Assembly: GCF_020103725.1 (NCBI RefSeq) | Contig: NZ_JAHXBG010000018.1 | Span: 176,266 to 240,265, forward strand | Source of the DNA: Hyalangium gracile | Lineage (GTDB): Bacteria > Myxococcota > Myxococcia > Myxococcales > Myxococcaceae | Length of the DNA: 64,000 bases | Direction: 5' to 3' | Shown here: piece by piece, positions 17,634 through 27,453 of the stretch | Numbering within the stretch: the first letter of the stretch is position 1 | Layout: each line of letters starts with the position of its first letter | The notes under the pieces: model-generated | What the model was told of the DNA's origin: nothing | The model's input: the letters and a program-made list of their open reading frames with translations, nothing else | The model's database searches: none | Program-made: the position numbers and the translations under genes

Positions 17634-18673
17634 CAGGAACTCCCGGAGGGGTGAGTCGCGGGCAGCGGGCCCGCGAGCGAGCGCAGCGTGGTGGCCAGCT
17701 CCTCCAAGGAGAGGCTCCAGCGGGTGGCGCCGGCCCGGAGCGCCGCCTTGGGCATGCCGGCGACGACGCAGCTGTCCGGGTCCTGCACGAAGGTGAGGCC
17801 CCCCGCGTCGTGGATGGAGCGCAGGCCCGCCGCGCCATCCCGGCCCATGCCGGTGAGGACGACTCCGCCCGTCAGCGCTCCGAAGGCGCGCGCCAGCGAG
17901 CTGAGGAGCTTGTCCCCCGAGGGGTAGAGCACCTCGGTGGCGGGCTCCAGGGCGAGCTGACCGGTGGGCTCCAGCGTCAGGTGGTGCCGGTCCGGCGGCA
18001 GGTAGACATGGCCCGGCTGAGGCCAGGCTCCCGGGCGCGCCAGCTCCACCGGCAGGTGCGAGGCGTCGGACAGCCAGCGGACCAGGCTGGTGGTGAAGCC
18101 TCCCGAGAGGTGCTGGGCGATGAGCAAGGGGAAGCGCACGCCCGGTCTCAGCAGGGACAGCAGCGTGGCCAGCGCGGGAGGCCCTCCGGTGGAGGCCACC
18201 ACCCCGAAGCCATGCAGCCGCCCGCCCGCCGGGAGCGTCCGCGCGGAGCTCATGCCGCGCCAGGGACGGCGGCGCACGACAGGCACCTCCGCCATCAGCC
18301 GGATGGCTCTGAGCAGCTGCTCGCCGAAGGCATCGAGCCCCGCCGCGGACGTGGGCTTGCGCAGCACCTCCAGCGCGCCGTTCCGCTTCGCATGGAAGGA
18401 GAGGCCCGCCTCCGAGGTGTGCGTCGTCACCAGGATGCGGCAGGGAGCCTCCGTCATGAGCTGGTTGGTGAGGGTGATGCCGTCCAGGTGAGGCAGGAGC
18501 GCATCCAGGATGACGACGTCGGGGTGCTGCGCGTGCACCAGCTCCAGCGCCTCCCTGCCATCGTGGGTGTGGCCCACCAGCTCTAGATCGGGCGCGCGGG
18601 CGATGAGCTCGACGAGCGCCTGCTCCAGCGAGGGCGAGCCTTCCGCGAGGAGGATGCGGATGCGTGGGCTCAT
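17633..18673 (-). CDS. cheB: CheB-type protein-glutamate methylesterase with atypical receiver
   Basis: The 346-residue protein has a receiver domain (1-120) and a CheB catalytic domain (155-340). The phosphoacceptor is Asp57 in VVILDALL, but the usual Asp-Asp acid pair is replaced by Ala10-Glu11, so phosphorylation may be altered. The methylesterase triad is complete: Ser161 (ASTGG), His188 (IAQHLSGG) and Asp279 (TGMGRDG). CheB removes methyl groups from chemoreceptors. No CheR or receptor gene is in the window, so its target must be encoded elsewhere. It overlaps the CheW-REC gene by four bases and the small exported gene by one. Confidence 0.9.
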   Translation of the reverse strand: MSPRIRILLAEGSPSLEQALVELIARAPDLELVGHTHDGREALELVHAQHPDVVILDALLPHLDGITLTNQLMTEAPCRILVTTHTSEAGLSFHAKRNGALEVLRKPTSAAGLDAFGEQLLRAIRLMAEVPVVRRRPWRGMSSARTLPAGGRLHGFGVVASTGGPPALATLLSLLRPGVRFPLLIAQHLSGGFTTSLVRWLSDASHLPVELARPGAWPQPGHVYLPPDRHHLTLEPTGQLALEPATEVLYPSGDKLLSSLARAFGALTGGVVLTGMGRDGAAGLRSIHDAGGLTFVQDPDSCVVAGMPKAALRAGATRWSLSLEELATTLRSLAGPLPATHPSGSS

Positions 18674-19365
18674 GCGCGCACCCAGGGCCGGGCCAGGAGC
18701 TCCTCGACGGCGTCGAGCAGCCGGCCCGCCCGGCACTCGCGCTTGCTGAGGAAGGCATCCGCGCCCGCCTCGAGCCCGGCCTCCTGCTCCGCCAGGGTGT
18801 CCTGCGCGGAGACCAGGAGCACGGGCATGGCCCGCGTCGAGGGCTGGGCCCGGAGCCTGGCCGTGAACGCATGGTCGCTCATCTCCGTCATGCTCACGTC
18901 CGCCACCACCAGATCGAAGGTCGCCCACGAGAGCAGCTGCAGCGCCTGGGCGCCCGAGGCGCTGGTGTGGACGCGGAAGCCTCCCGCCTCCAGCACGGTC
19001 CGGTGGGGGGCGCGAGCGGTGAGCGAGAGCGCCAGCCGCCGCCCTCGCGCCAGCAGGATGACCACGCGCAGCTCGTCCGAGGTGTTGCCGGGCAGCACGT
19101 TCAGGCGCGAGCACAGGTCCACCACGGGCAGCCGCTCTTCGCGGAGCTCCAGGAGACCTGCCGTCAGGGACTCTGGCGCCGCGCTGCAGACGGACTCCAC
19201 CCCGGACAGGGGCAGCCCGAGTCGGTGCTCGCCCGCGCGCACCACGAGCACCGGCGTGGTGCCCAGGTCCGCCACCTCGGGAGGGCGGCGCAGCAGGGCG
19301 GCGCGCTCCTCGAGCTCGGCACGAGCCTCTTCAGGGACTTCGTCGTGCAGGGGCAGGAGCTTCAT
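18670..19365 (-). CDS. Spliced CheW-receiver protein lacking half of each domain
   Basis: This 231-residue protein begins with a CheW-like segment (about 38-112, with VEVS-type ERLPVVDLCSRL) that stops halfway. It continues at SLTARAP (114-120) in what looks like a receiver domain already past its first strand and acid pair. The phosphoacceptor Asp156 (LVVADVSM) and the C-terminal half are intact. A normal receiver would read VLVVDDSLTARA here, so an in-frame deletion probably removed the end of CheW and the start of REC. It may still dock to other proteins, but a phosphorylatable pocket is unlikely. Both ends overlap neighbours by four bases (ATGA). Confidence 0.7.
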   Translation of the reverse strand: MKLLPLHDEVPEEARAELEERAALLRRPPEVADLGTTPVLVVRAGEHRLGLPLSGVESVCSAAPESLTAGLLELREERLPVVDLCSRLNVLPGNTSDELRVVILLARGRRLALSLTARAPHRTVLEAGGFRVHTSASGAQALQLLSWATFDLVVADVSMTEMSDHAFTARLRAQPSTRAMPVLLVSAQDTLAEQEAGLEAGADAFLSKRECRAGRLLDAVEELLARPWVRA

Positions 19366-20231
19366 GACGAGGAGGAGACGGGTGCTCCGGCCTGGGCCGG
19401 GAGCCAGGGCTCATGGAACCGCCCCGGAGCGACGAGCGCCTCGGGAGAGAGCAGGGGAAGGAAACCCTCCGGTGTCTGGAGCAGCGCGTACAGGGCCTCT
19501 CGGAAGGCGGGGGAGGGACTTCCGCCCAGCGCTTCGGTGGGGTGGATGGCGCTGGCGGGGAACTCCTGCGGGTCCTTCACCTCGTCCACGCACAGGGCGA
19601 GCCGCTGGCCGTGCAGCTCCACCACCACGAGCTTGCGTCGCAGGTGCCCCACGCCGTGGGGGACGCCGAAACGGCGGGCCAGGTCCAGCACCCGGATGGG
19701 CTCGCCGTGCAGCTCGATGTACTGGTTGAGGTAGGAGGGGCTGCCCGGAATGGGGCGCGTGGCTGGCAGCAGCAGGACGTTCCGCACGCAGGCCAGGGGC
19801 ACGGCGAGCTGCAGCTCCCCCACGCGCATTGGAAGCACCTGCAGCTCACCCGGCTCCGAAGCGGCGCGGGTGTGGGCGATGACTTGATCCACCGTGCGCA
19901 CGAGCTCATCGGCGCGCAGGGGCTTGGGCAGGAAGGCCACCGCGCCACGTCCCACCAGCGCCTCGCCCCGAGCGCGCTCCGAGGAGACGATGATGACCGG
20001 GAGCGAGGCCCACTCCGGGCTCACCTGAAGCCGGGCAACCACCTCCGCGCCGTCCAGCTCCGGCATGGAGAGGTCCAGCAGCAGCGCGGCGGGTCGCAGC
20101 GTGCTCAGCCGCTCGAGCGCCTCACGCCCGCGGGTGGCGGTGTCCACCTCGTACCAGCGGCCCAGCGCCGCCCGAGAGAAGGCGAGGATGGCTTCGCTGT
20201 CGTCCACGTGCAGTACGCGTGGCCGGGCCAT
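19362..20231 (-). CDS. Receiver-CheW fusion protein
   Basis: The 289-residue protein carries a complete receiver domain (1-120; Asp10, Asp11, phosphoacceptor Asp53, PKP lysine near 103) followed by a CheW domain (about 128-275). This resembles CheV, though CheV has the reverse order (CheW then receiver). It may couple phosphorylation to receptor-kinase scaffolding. It begins six bases after the cheY-like gene and overlaps the next gene by four bases. No CheA kinase lies in the operon, so the phosphate donor must be elsewhere. Confidence 0.85.
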   Translation of the reverse strand: MARPRVLHVDDSEAILAFSRAALGRWYEVDTATRGREALERLSTLRPAALLLDLSMPELDGAEVVARLQVSPEWASLPVIIVSSERARGEALVGRGAVAFLPKPLRADELVRTVDQVIAHTRAASEPGELQVLPMRVGELQLAVPLACVRNVLLLPATRPIPGSPSYLNQYIELHGEPIRVLDLARRFGVPHGVGHLRRKLVVVELHGQRLALCVDEVKDPQEFPASAIHPTEALGGSPSPAFREALYALLQTPEGFLPLLSPEALVAPGRFHEPWLPAQAGAPVSSSS

Positions 20232-20237
20232 GGCACA

Positions 20238-20696
20238 TCACACCCCGACGGACTTGCCCGGCGCCGAGCCGCTCGAGGACGCGGGAGCCGAAGGTGACAC
20301 GAGCTCGTCCTGGACGGGCACGGGGATGTTCAGGGCGTGGCACACCACTTCCGTGAGGGCCATGCTCCCGATGGGCTTGTGGATGAGCGTCGTGGCGCCC
20401 GCCTCCGCGGCCTGGGTCTCCAGGTGGGGTGACTTGTCCGCGGTCAGCAGCATGATGGGCACTCGGCGGACCTCGTCGCGATCGTCCGCGCGCACCCTGC
20501 GGACGAACTCCATGCCGTTCATGCCGGGCATGTTGACGTCCGCGATGACGAGGTCCACGGGGCTGGCTCCCAGGATCCGGAGCGCTCTCTCCGCTCGGTC
20601 CGCATCCAGGAACTCCAGCTTCAGCGTCATCAGATACACCCGGATGATGTATCGGATGGAGTCGCTGTCATCGAGGATGAGCACGGTCCGTCCCAT
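20238..20696 (-). CDS. CheY-like response regulator
   Basis: The 152-residue protein is a single receiver domain with Asp9-Asp10, phosphoacceptor Asp53 in VIADVNMPGMNG, a Thr/Ala switch in LLTADKS, and Lys in IHKP. A 25-residue Pro/Ser-rich tail follows. There is no output domain, so it probably acts by protein binding. It is the first gene of the minus-strand operon, and its promoter should lie in 20697-20830, next to the tail end of the glycosyltransferase gene. Confidence 0.9.
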   Translation of the reverse strand: MGRTVLILDDSDSIRYIIRVYLMTLKLEFLDADRAERALRILGASPVDLVIADVNMPGMNGMEFVRRVRADDRDEVRRVPIMLLTADKSPHLETQAAEAGATTLIHKPIGSMALTEVVCHALNIPVPVQDELVSPSAPASSSGSAPGKSVGV

Positions 20697-20830
20697 GGTC
20701 CCTCCCAGCCCCTGCGTGAGGTACTCATTCCATTGTAGCCAGAGGCACGCGGGTAGGAGCTTCGGCGCTCAGCGAGAAAATGTGCGGTGGGCCACGGCTT
20801 TCAGACAGGGACGCTGCACAAATCCACTCG

Positions 20831-22186
20831 CTACCGAGCGTCGCGAAGTCTCCAGACGAGGAAGGTGTGGACGCGTCGGCCTCGGAAGTCTGCGGGCAGC
20901 TCCACGGGACCCTCGACCGTGGTGAAGCGCGCGGTGAGCTCCTCGGGAGGCTCGCGCCCCTCGGAGTACCAGAGCGCATCCTGCCCTCGAGCCACCTCGG
21001 GCCTCGGCCACAGGTCGTACTGGCTCATGCGTCCGCCGCCCGCCGTGTCCGCCGTCACTCCGGCGTAGCGCACGGCCTGCGAGGCGAGCTGGTAGCTCGG
21101 TGCGTAGACGACGGCGACACTCCGCGCGTCGGTGCCCGGGAAGAGCCGCTCCGGCTCGGCGAGCGCGGAGAGGACGCTCCAGCCGTGGGTGCGCGCCAGC
21201 GGCACGTCCCGCTCGAAGCGCAGCAGGGGGAAGAGCAGGTGCGAGCCCACCGCCAGGATGATGGCGAGCCCGCTGAGCGTCGCCGCGCGGAACCACACGG
21301 GCCGCATCCCCGCCACGCCCACGCAGGCCGCCACGTAGGCCGCCGCGGGCCAGTTGGCCTCGCCCCGCGTGCGCAGCGCCGCGTAGCCGAAGAAGAGCAG
21401 CGGGACCACCGCCGCGGCTCGCAGGAGGAACTGCTCGCGGGGGCCACGGACGGCGTACACCAGCGTCAGGGGGAGCAGCACGGGGCCTCCCAGCGCGAGC
21501 TGGCCGCCGAGGAACTCCGCGAAGGACGCGAGCCCTCCGGTGCCGCCCAGCCCGTGGCGGAGCTGGAAGGCGAAGCCCACCCACTCCCGCTGGGCATTCC
21601 ACAGCACCACGGGCAGGAAGAGCCCGGCGCCCAGCAGCGCCGTCACCCACGCTCCCGCCGGCAGCCGCCGCATGCGCACCGCCGTGGCGAGGAAGGCCAC
21701 CGCGAGCAGCACCCCCGGGTACTTCGACAGCAGCGCGAGCCCCGAGGCCAGCCCCGCCAGCACCCACCGCTCGCGCCACAGCGCCCACAGCGCGAGCGCC
21801 CAGAACAGCAGCAGCGGTGAGTCCGGCGTGGCCCACACCCCGGCCATGGTGCCGGCGGGCACCACGCTCCACAGCGCCGCCGCGCGCCAGGCGGCCTCGC
21901 GGCTGCCGTGCACATCCCTGGCGAGTCCCCACACGGCCGCCACCGTGCCCACGCCACACAGCAGCGCCGCGGGCCGGACGCCGACCGCGGCGATCAGCCA
22001 GGCGATGAGCGGAGGATGATCGTAGTAGCCCCACGCGAGGTGGCGGGCCCACTGCCAGTAGTACGCCTCGTCGAAGTAGATGTCCGTGCCGAGCGCGAGC
22101 ACGAGCCGTGCGCCCACGCCCAGCGCGAGCAGGGCGAGACAGGCTCTCAGGGAGACCGTGGCGGGCTGGGCGACGGGAACGGCCAC
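20831..22186 (-). CDS. ArnT-type glycosyltransferase (GT39/GT83)
   Basis: The membrane protein of about 451 residues has ten or so helices and the early periplasmic loop [25 protein letters not shown] signature (quoted in part) with the catalytic Asp-Glu. This places it with PMT/ArnT-like enzymes that move sugars from lipid-linked donors to lipids or proteins outside the membrane. I chose the GTG at 22186, because an ATG at 22339 or 22303 would run into the divergent DUF255 gene; the Shine-Dalgarno is weak. The acceptor is unknown. The gene ends about 130 bases from the che-type operon start. Confidence 0.8.
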   Translation of the reverse strand: MAVPVAQPATVSLRACLALLALGVGARLVLALGTDIYFDEAYYWQWARHLAWGYYDHPPLIAWLIAAVGVRPAALLCGVGTVAAVWGLARDVHGSREAAWRAAALWSVVPAGTMAGVWATPDSPLLLFWALALWALWRERWVLAGLASGLALLSKYPGVLLAVAFLATAVRMRRLPAGAWVTALLGAGLFLPVVLWNAQREWVGFAFQLRHGLGGTGGLASFAEFLGGQLALGGPVLLPLTLVYAVRGPREQFLLRAAAVVPLLFFGYAALRTRGEANWPAAAYVAACVGVAGMRPVWFRAATLSGLAIILAVGSHLLFPLLRFERDVPLARTHGWSVLSALAEPERLFPGTDARSVAVVYAPSYQLASQAVRYAGVTADTAGGGRMSQYDLWPRPEVARGQDALWYSEGREPPEELTARFTTVEGPVELPADFRGRRVHTFLVWRLRDAR

Positions 22187-22301
22187 GCCCTGGACAAAGC
22201 GCAACCGGAGCCCGTTGGCCAGTGCTCTCTTGTGGCTCTCTCCAGTCGATACCTCCCAGGATGCGCTTGAAAGGGGAGGGTGTGCCTGCTCGCATGCCCT
22301 C

Positions 22302-24395
22302 ATGGCCCATCCGCCCTCGTCCCCGTCCGGCAAGAGCAACCGCCTCGCGAGCGAGCCCTCGCCCTACCTGCGCCAGCACGCCACCAACCCCGTGGAATGG
22401 TACCCCTGGGGAGACGAGGCCCTCGCGCGCGCCCGCACCGAGGACAAGCCCATCCTGCTGTCGGTGGGCTACTCCGCGTGCCACTGGTGCCACGTGATGG
22501 CGCACGAGTCCTTCGAGGACCCCGCCATCGCGCAGCGGATGAACGACTGGTTCATCAACATCAAGGTGGACCGCGAGGAGCGGCCGGACCTCGATCAGAT
22601 CTACCAGGGCGTGGTGCAGCTCATGGGGCAGGGGGGCGGCTGGCCGCTCACGGTGTTCCTCACGCCGGACCTGCGGCCCTTCTATGGAGGTACCTACTTC
22701 CCGCCGATGGACAAGTACGGGCGCCCGGGCTTCCCCAAGCTGCTGGAGGCGCTCCACGACGCGTGGGTGAACCAGCGGGACAAGGTGCTCCAGCAGGCGG
22801 GGGACTTCCACGAGGGGCTGGGCGAGCTGGCCGCCTACGGACTGGACGCCGCCCCCGCGACGCTGGCCGTGGCCGACATGGTGAAGATGGGCGAGCGCAT
22901 GCTGCGCCAGGTGGATCCGGTGAACGGCGGCTTCGGCCGAGCGCCCAAGTTCCCCAACCCCATGGATGTGTCCTTCATGCTGCGCGCGTGGCGGCGCGGG
23001 GGCTCGGGCGCGCTCAAGGACGCGGTGATGCGGACGCTGGAGCGCATGGCGCTGGGCGGCATCTATGACCAGCTCGGGGGCGGCTTCCACCGGTACTCGG
23101 TGGACGAGCGGTGGCTGGTGCCGCACTTCGAGAAGATGCTCTACGACAACGCCCTGCTCCTCCACCTGTACGCGGAGGCGGAGCAGGTGGAGTCGCGGCC
23201 GCTCTGGCGCAAGGTGGTGGAGGAGACGGTGGAGTACGTGCGGCGCGAGATGACGGACGCGCGCGGAGGCTTCTACGCCGCCCAGGACGCGGACAGCGAG
23301 GGCGAGGAGGGGAAGTTCTTCGTCTGGAAGCCGGACGAGCTGAAGGTGCTGCCGCCCACGCAGGCCGACCTGCTGATGCGCCACTTCCGTATCACGCCCC
23401 AGGGAAACTTCGAGCACGGCGCCACGGTACTGGAGGTGGTCGTCCCCATCGCTCAGCTCGCCCAGGAGCGCGGGCTGCCAGTGGAGGCGGTGGAGGCTGA
23501 GCTGGCCGCGGCGCGCAAGGCCCTCTTCGAGCTACGGGAGAAGCGCGTGAAGCCCGGGCGGGACGACAAGCTCCTCGCGGGCTGGAACGGACTGATGATT
23601 CGCGGGCTGGCCTTGGCCTCGCGCGTCTTCGAGCGCCCCGAGTGGGCTCGGCTCGCGGCGGGGGCCGCGGACTTCGTGCTCTCGAAGATGTGGGACGGGA
23701 CGCGGCTGGTGCGCTCGTACGAGGAGGGCGGCAGCCGCATCGACGGCTTCCTGGAGGACTACGGAGATCTCGCCGCTGGCCTCACCGCGCTCTACCAGGT
23801 CACCTTCGACGCCAAGTACCTGGAGGCGGCGGTGGCGCTGGTGAAGCGCGCGGTGACGCTCTTCTGGGACGAGGAGAAGCAGGCCTGGCTCTCCGCGCCG
23901 AAGGGCCAGAAGGATCTGGTGGTGGCCACCTACTCGCTCTTCGACAACGCCTACCCCTCGGGGGCCTCGACGCTCACCGAGGCCCAGGTGGCGCTCGCCG
24001 CGCTCACCGGAGACAAGGCCTGGCTGGAGTCCGCCGAGCGCTACATCACCCGGATGCGCCAGCCGCTCGACGAGAACCCGATGGGCTACGGGTACCTGGC
24101 GCTCGCGGCGGACGCGTTCCTGGATGGGGCCGCGGGCGTCACCTTCTCGGGGACGCGCGAGCAGGTGGCTCCGCTGCTGTCCGCGGCGAACCGCGCCTTC
24201 GCGCCGACCTTCGCCTTCGGTTGGAAGGAGCCCGGCGCCGCGGTGCCCCCACTGCTGAAGGATATCTTCGAGGCGCGCGAGCCCGTGGGCGGCCTGGGCG
24301 CGGCCTACGTCTGTCGCGGCTTCGCCTGCGAGCGGCCCCTCACGGATCCCCAGGCGCTGAGCCAGCGCCTCCAGGCTCCAGCTCATGGAGGCTGA
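22302..24395 (+). CDS. DUF255 thioredoxin-domain protein (YyaL/SSP411-like)
   Basis: The 697-residue protein has an N-terminal thioredoxin-fold DUF255 domain with SACHWCHVM (Cys60 and Cys63), followed by a long alpha/alpha-barrel region related to N-acylglucosamine epimerase and glycoside hydrolase families (about 260-690). [11 protein letters not shown] and [16 protein letters not shown] are diagnostic for YyaL / spermatogenesis-associated protein 20. The reaction is not established in any organism. The ATG at 22302 has a GGGGAGGG stretch more than 20 bases upstream. It is divergent from the glycosyltransferase. Confidence 0.92.
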   Translation: MAHPPSSPSGKSNRLASEPSPYLRQHATNPVEWYPWGDEALARARTEDKPILLSVGYSACHWCHVMAHESFEDPAIAQRMNDWFINIKVDREERPDLDQIYQGVVQLMGQGGGWPLTVFLTPDLRPFYGGTYFPPMDKYGRPGFPKLLEALHDAWVNQRDKVLQQAGDFHEGLGELAAYGLDAAPATLAVADMVKMGERMLRQVDPVNGGFGRAPKFPNPMDVSFMLRAWRRGGSGALKDAVMRTLERMALGGIYDQLGGGFHRYSVDERWLVPHFEKMLYDNALLLHLYAEAEQVESRPLWRKVVEETVEYVRREMTDARGGFYAAQDADSEGEEGKFFVWKPDELKVLPPTQADLLMRHFRITPQGNFEHGATVLEVVVPIAQLAQERGLPVEAVEAELAAARKALFELREKRVKPGRDDKLLAGWNGLMIRGLALASRVFERPEWARLAAGAADFVLSKMWDGTRLVRSYEEGGSRIDGFLEDYGDLAAGLTALYQVTFDAKYLEAAVALVKRAVTLFWDEEKQAWLSAPKGQKDLVVATYSLFDNAYPSGASTLTEAQVALAALTGDKAWLESAERYITRMRQPLDENPMGYGYLALAADAFLDGAAGVTFSGTREQVAPLLSAANRAFAPTFAFGWKEPGAAVPPLLKDIFEAREPVGGLGAAYVCRGFACERPLTDPQALSQRLQAPAHGG

Positions 24396-24660
24396 GACTG
24401 GCGGCTGAGCTGCCGAAGAGGGCGCGGATCTCCCACCTGCTGCGCCTGGAGCACGCGTTCAGAGTTGAGCGAAGCGGGAATGCCCACGGGTCTTTCCTGT
24501 TCGGCGGTGATCTCCGGCTCGTTCCGCGGGCTGAGGCGCTGTCCAACGGGCCGGACGCGGGACTTCCCTCCTTGGGAACAGCGCCTACTCTCTGGCCGGC
24601 AACCTCTTCCAGCACGCGCCTGGAAGAGCGGTTACAATCTCGAGCGGGGGCATTTCTTCG

Positions 24661-26136
24661 ATGAGAGTGAGCAGTGCCACGGAGGACCTGCTGGCGGCGT
24701 TCGAGGACAGCAGGGTGCTGCTCGACCGTGGAAGGCCGGTGGCTGTATCCACGCACCATGTCGGTACGCTGGTTCTGACCAGTGGCCGCATCGTCGCGTG
24801 CAACCCGCTGACGTTGCCCCCGCGCCCGCTGCCTGGGGCGCACCTGCTGGCCCTGCTGGCGCTGGACCACCGCGAGCCGTTCTCGCGCACGGTTCGCCCG
24901 GGCCGCTACCCCGTCGTGCTCAGCATCATCCGGTCCGGCCGCGCGGGCTCGCCCACCTCGCACGAGTTCATCGCCATGGCGATGGTCCGCTTCGAGGACG
25001 AGCGCCCGGTGCGCTGGGAGATGGCGGCTCGCGGCGAGCGCAGCCCTCAGGCGCTGCGTCCCAATCAGCGCTATGGGTACCGGGCGGATCCGGACATCAC
25101 CGCGTTCCTCGACGCGGACGTGGTGGAGCGGGTGTCCGACCGGAGCCGCCAGTTCATCGAGACCTTCACGGATGGGGAGACTCCCTCGTGGTCGAGCACG
25201 GTGCTGACGCTCGACGCGAAGTCCGGGGCCAACGTCGTGGCCTTCTCCTCCGGCACGCTCGCGCCTTCGTCCATGGCGCACAGCGCCTACTGCTCGTGGT
25301 GGGGGCTGGCCGAGGATGGTCGGCCGGTGTGCCTCGTCACGGATCTGCAGCACCTGGATCTGCCGCGGCCGGCGCTGCCGGATGACGCGGAGGCCCGTCT
25401 GTCGCGCGTGCGCGAGCTGATGGGACACCTGCGGTACGGCGACGCGGAGATGCGGGGCCGGGCGCTGCGGGAGATTGGCGGCTACGGAGGCGAGGCGCGC
25501 GAGGCGGTGGGAGTGCTCATCGGCCGCATCCTCGCTCCCGAGAGTGACCCGGCCGAGCGGGAGTACTCGGCCGCCGCCATCGCGCGAGTGTGCGCGGAAG
25601 CGCCGGAGCAGGTGGAGCTGCTGGCCCGGGCGCTGGCCTCGGGCGTGAAGGGCGAGCCCCTGGCGGCGCTGCTGCGCGCGGTGGGGAGCATCGCCGTCTG
25701 CTCGAGGGATCCGCAGCGCTTCCAGCCCATCGCCGAGCGCATCCTGGGCGTGCTCATCCAGCGGCTGGAGGACGGAGACCGCAACCTCCAGGCGGCCATC
25801 AAGGGCTTCGTGTGGGATCTGGGCGAGCACCGGCCCGAGGCGTGGGAGCTGCTCGTGCGGCTGCTGCGCACGGGGGACCTGGAGCTGCGCGTGTCCGCGG
25901 CGCTGCGGCTGAGCCACTCGCGCTCGCCGCTGCACCACGAGGCGGCGCTCGAGACGCTGGCGAACATCATCATCGATGAGGCGATGGACCTGGAGCTGCG
26001 GGTGGCGGCGGCCAACTCGCTGAACTCCTTCCCGCTGCTCTCGGTGACGGCCCGTACCGCGCTGTGGCATGCGGCCTCCAGCAAGGAGCCGCTCCTGGCG
26101 TGGTACGCGCGGGATCTGCTGCGCCACCACGCCTGA
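24661..26136 (+). CDS. DUF4241-like / HEAT-repeat protein
   Basis: The 491-residue cytoplasmic protein starts with a beta-rich domain of about 230 residues (GRYPVVLSI and FIAMAMVRFED segments) that resembles DUF4241. From about 250 to 490 it has armadillo/HEAT-like helical repeats such as MRGRALREIGGYGGEAREA and LELRVAAANSLNSF. It may act as a protein-binding scaffold. It stands alone, after a 265-base gap, with a weak TACAAT box 23 bases upstream of the ATG. Confidence 0.65.
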   Translation: MRVSSATEDLLAAFEDSRVLLDRGRPVAVSTHHVGTLVLTSGRIVACNPLTLPPRPLPGAHLLALLALDHREPFSRTVRPGRYPVVLSIIRSGRAGSPTSHEFIAMAMVRFEDERPVRWEMAARGERSPQALRPNQRYGYRADPDITAFLDADVVERVSDRSRQFIETFTDGETPSWSSTVLTLDAKSGANVVAFSSGTLAPSSMAHSAYCSWWGLAEDGRPVCLVTDLQHLDLPRPALPDDAEARLSRVRELMGHLRYGDAEMRGRALREIGGYGGEAREAVGVLIGRILAPESDPAEREYSAAAIARVCAEAPEQVELLARALASGVKGEPLAALLRAVGSIAVCSRDPQRFQPIAERILGVLIQRLEDGDRNLQAAIKGFVWDLGEHRPEAWELLVRLLRTGDLELRVSAALRLSHSRSPLHHEAALETLANIIIDEAMDLELRVAAANSLNSFPLLSVTARTALWHAASSKEPLLAWYARDLLRHHA

Positions 26137-26215
26137 GCCCGGCTGCCTGCTGTCCGGCAGTCCCTGCTTGATTTTCCCAATCCTTTCGCGGCTTTATGGC
26201 CGCCAGTGAGGTGCT

Positions 26216-26241
26216 GGAAACACTTTCCCGGGTGAATCGTA
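26216..26241 (+). promoter_or_regulatory. ECF-type promoter of the sigma / anti-sigma operon
   Basis: A GGAAAC box (26216-26221) is followed after 16 bases by CGTA (26238-26241), which matches the general ECF sigma promoter form GAAAC-N16-CGTA. Transcription should begin near 26248-26250. The operon is therefore likely self-activated. This also argues for the ATG at 26255 as translation start, since the GTG at 26243 would lie upstream of the transcript. Confidence 0.6.
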
Positions 26242-26254
26242 CGTGAGGCAGAGG

Positions 26255-26794
26255 ATGGGGAGCCCTACGGACGAAGAGCTCATGGAACGGTTCTGCGACG
26301 GTGAACACGACGCCTTCGAGGCCCTCTTCGCCCGGCATGCCGGACGGGTGAAGGGGTTCCTGGCTCGGATGGTGCGTGACGGACCGCTCGCGGAGGACCT
26401 GCTGCAGACGACCTTCCTGTCCGTCATCCGGGCGCGGGGGCGCTACGAGCCGGGGACACCGGTGGTGCCCTGGCTGCTGACGATCGCGGCGAACGCGGCG
26501 CGAGACTCACTGCGTCACCATCGGCACGTGGAGGCGTTCTCGAAGGAGCGCCCGCTCGAGGCCTCGGCGGCGCTTCCCGGCGTGGGGGACCCCGGGCTGC
26601 GCAAGCAGCTGGAGGACGCGCTGCAGCAGCTGCCGAGGGATCAGCGGGAAGCCGTCATCCTCAGCAAGGTGGAGGGGTGGTCCTTCGAGGAGATCGCCGC
26701 GCTGCAAGGGGGCAGCGTGGGCGCGGCCCGGCTCCGGGCGCACCGTGGCTACGAGAAGCTCCGGGCGCTGCTGGGCGGACTGGTGGAGGCCTGA
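26255..26794 (+). CDS. ECF RNA polymerase sigma factor
   Basis: The 179-residue protein has sigma-70 region 2 (about 8-75; AEDLLQTTFLSVIRARGRYEPG, quoted in part) and region 4 (about 115-175; LPRDQREAVILSKVEGWSFEEIA type helix-turn-helix). There is no C-terminal extension. It drives transcription of its regulon in response to a membrane signal. An ECF-type promoter lies directly upstream, so autoregulation is likely. Its TGA overlaps the ATG of the anti-sigma gene (TGATG). The GTG at 26243 is a less likely start for the reason given under the promoter. Confidence 0.9.
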   Translation: MGSPTDEELMERFCDGEHDAFEALFARHAGRVKGFLARMVRDGPLAEDLLQTTFLSVIRARGRYEPGTPVVPWLLTIAANAARDSLRHHRHVEAFSKERPLEASAALPGVGDPGLRKQLEDALQQLPRDQREAVILSKVEGWSFEEIAALQGGSVGAARLRAHRGYEKLRALLGGLVEA

Positions 26795-27453
26795 TGCGTC
26801 CCTCGCTCGACAGCCTGCTCACGCAGCCCTATCCGGCGGACGCCGCCTCGCTGGGACGGACGCTGGAGGCGGCTCGCGCGGAGCTGGCGCGCAACCGCAC
26901 GGTGCGCCGCTGGCGCACGCAAGCCGTCTGGGTGTTCACGAGCACGGTGGCCATGGTGGCGCTGGTGGCCTCGGTGCTGCTGGCGCTGCGGCAGATGACG
27001 CTCGACGCGCTGCTGAGCCGCGCGCCGCTCTTCGGGTTGCTGTGGTTCACCGGCGCGGTGTGCGCGTGGGGCGCGCTGTCGCCCCGGGGGAAGTGGCTGC
27101 GGCCCGCGGGCATCGTGCTGGCGATGTTGAGTGCCGCCGCGCTCGTCTTCGCCAGGGGAGAGCCTCACGTGGAGCCGACGCTCCCGGGTTGGGTGTGCAC
27201 GGTCAGCCACCTGGGAGTGGGGCTCGGGCCGCTGGTGGTGTCGCTGTTGGCGCTACGCAGCGCCGCGTTCCGCCCCGTGCGAGCCATGGTGGCGGGGCTC
27301 TCGGTGGGCACGACGGGCGCGCTGGTGGGCGAGCTCGCGTGTTCGCAGGGTTGGTTGCATGTGGCGGGCTACCACCTGTCAGCGTGGGCGCTCATTGCCA
27401 TGGTGGAAGTGGTGGTGTCCCGGTCTCTCAAGTCCAGCTCCTACGCGCCATGA
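26794..27453 (+). CDS. NrsF/DUF1109-like six-helix anti-sigma factor
   Basis: The 219-residue protein has an N-terminal soluble segment of about 45 residues and six predicted membrane helices (near 48-68, 76-94, 100-118, 128-150, 158-180, 190-210). The layout and its coupling to an ECF sigma gene match NrsF-type anti-sigma factors (DUF1109), which hold the sigma factor at the membrane. It contains no zinc-binding anti-sigma motif. It overlaps both neighbours by one and four bases. Confidence 0.7.
   Translation: MRPSLDSLLTQPYPADAASLGRTLEAARAELARNRTVRRWRTQAVWVFTSTVAMVALVASVLLALRQMTLDALLSRAPLFGLLWFTGAVCAWGALSPRGKWLRPAGIVLAMLSAAALVFARGEPHVEPTLPGWVCTVSHLGVGLGPLVVSLLALRSAAFRPVRAMVAGLSVGTTGALVGELACSQGWLHVAGYHLSAWALIAMVEVVVSRSLKSSSYAP

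Noticed and set aside
20769..23417. 882-codon minus-strand open frame
   Set aside because: It crosses the divergent starts of the glycosyltransferase and DUF255 genes and is antisense or out of frame to both; composition is random.
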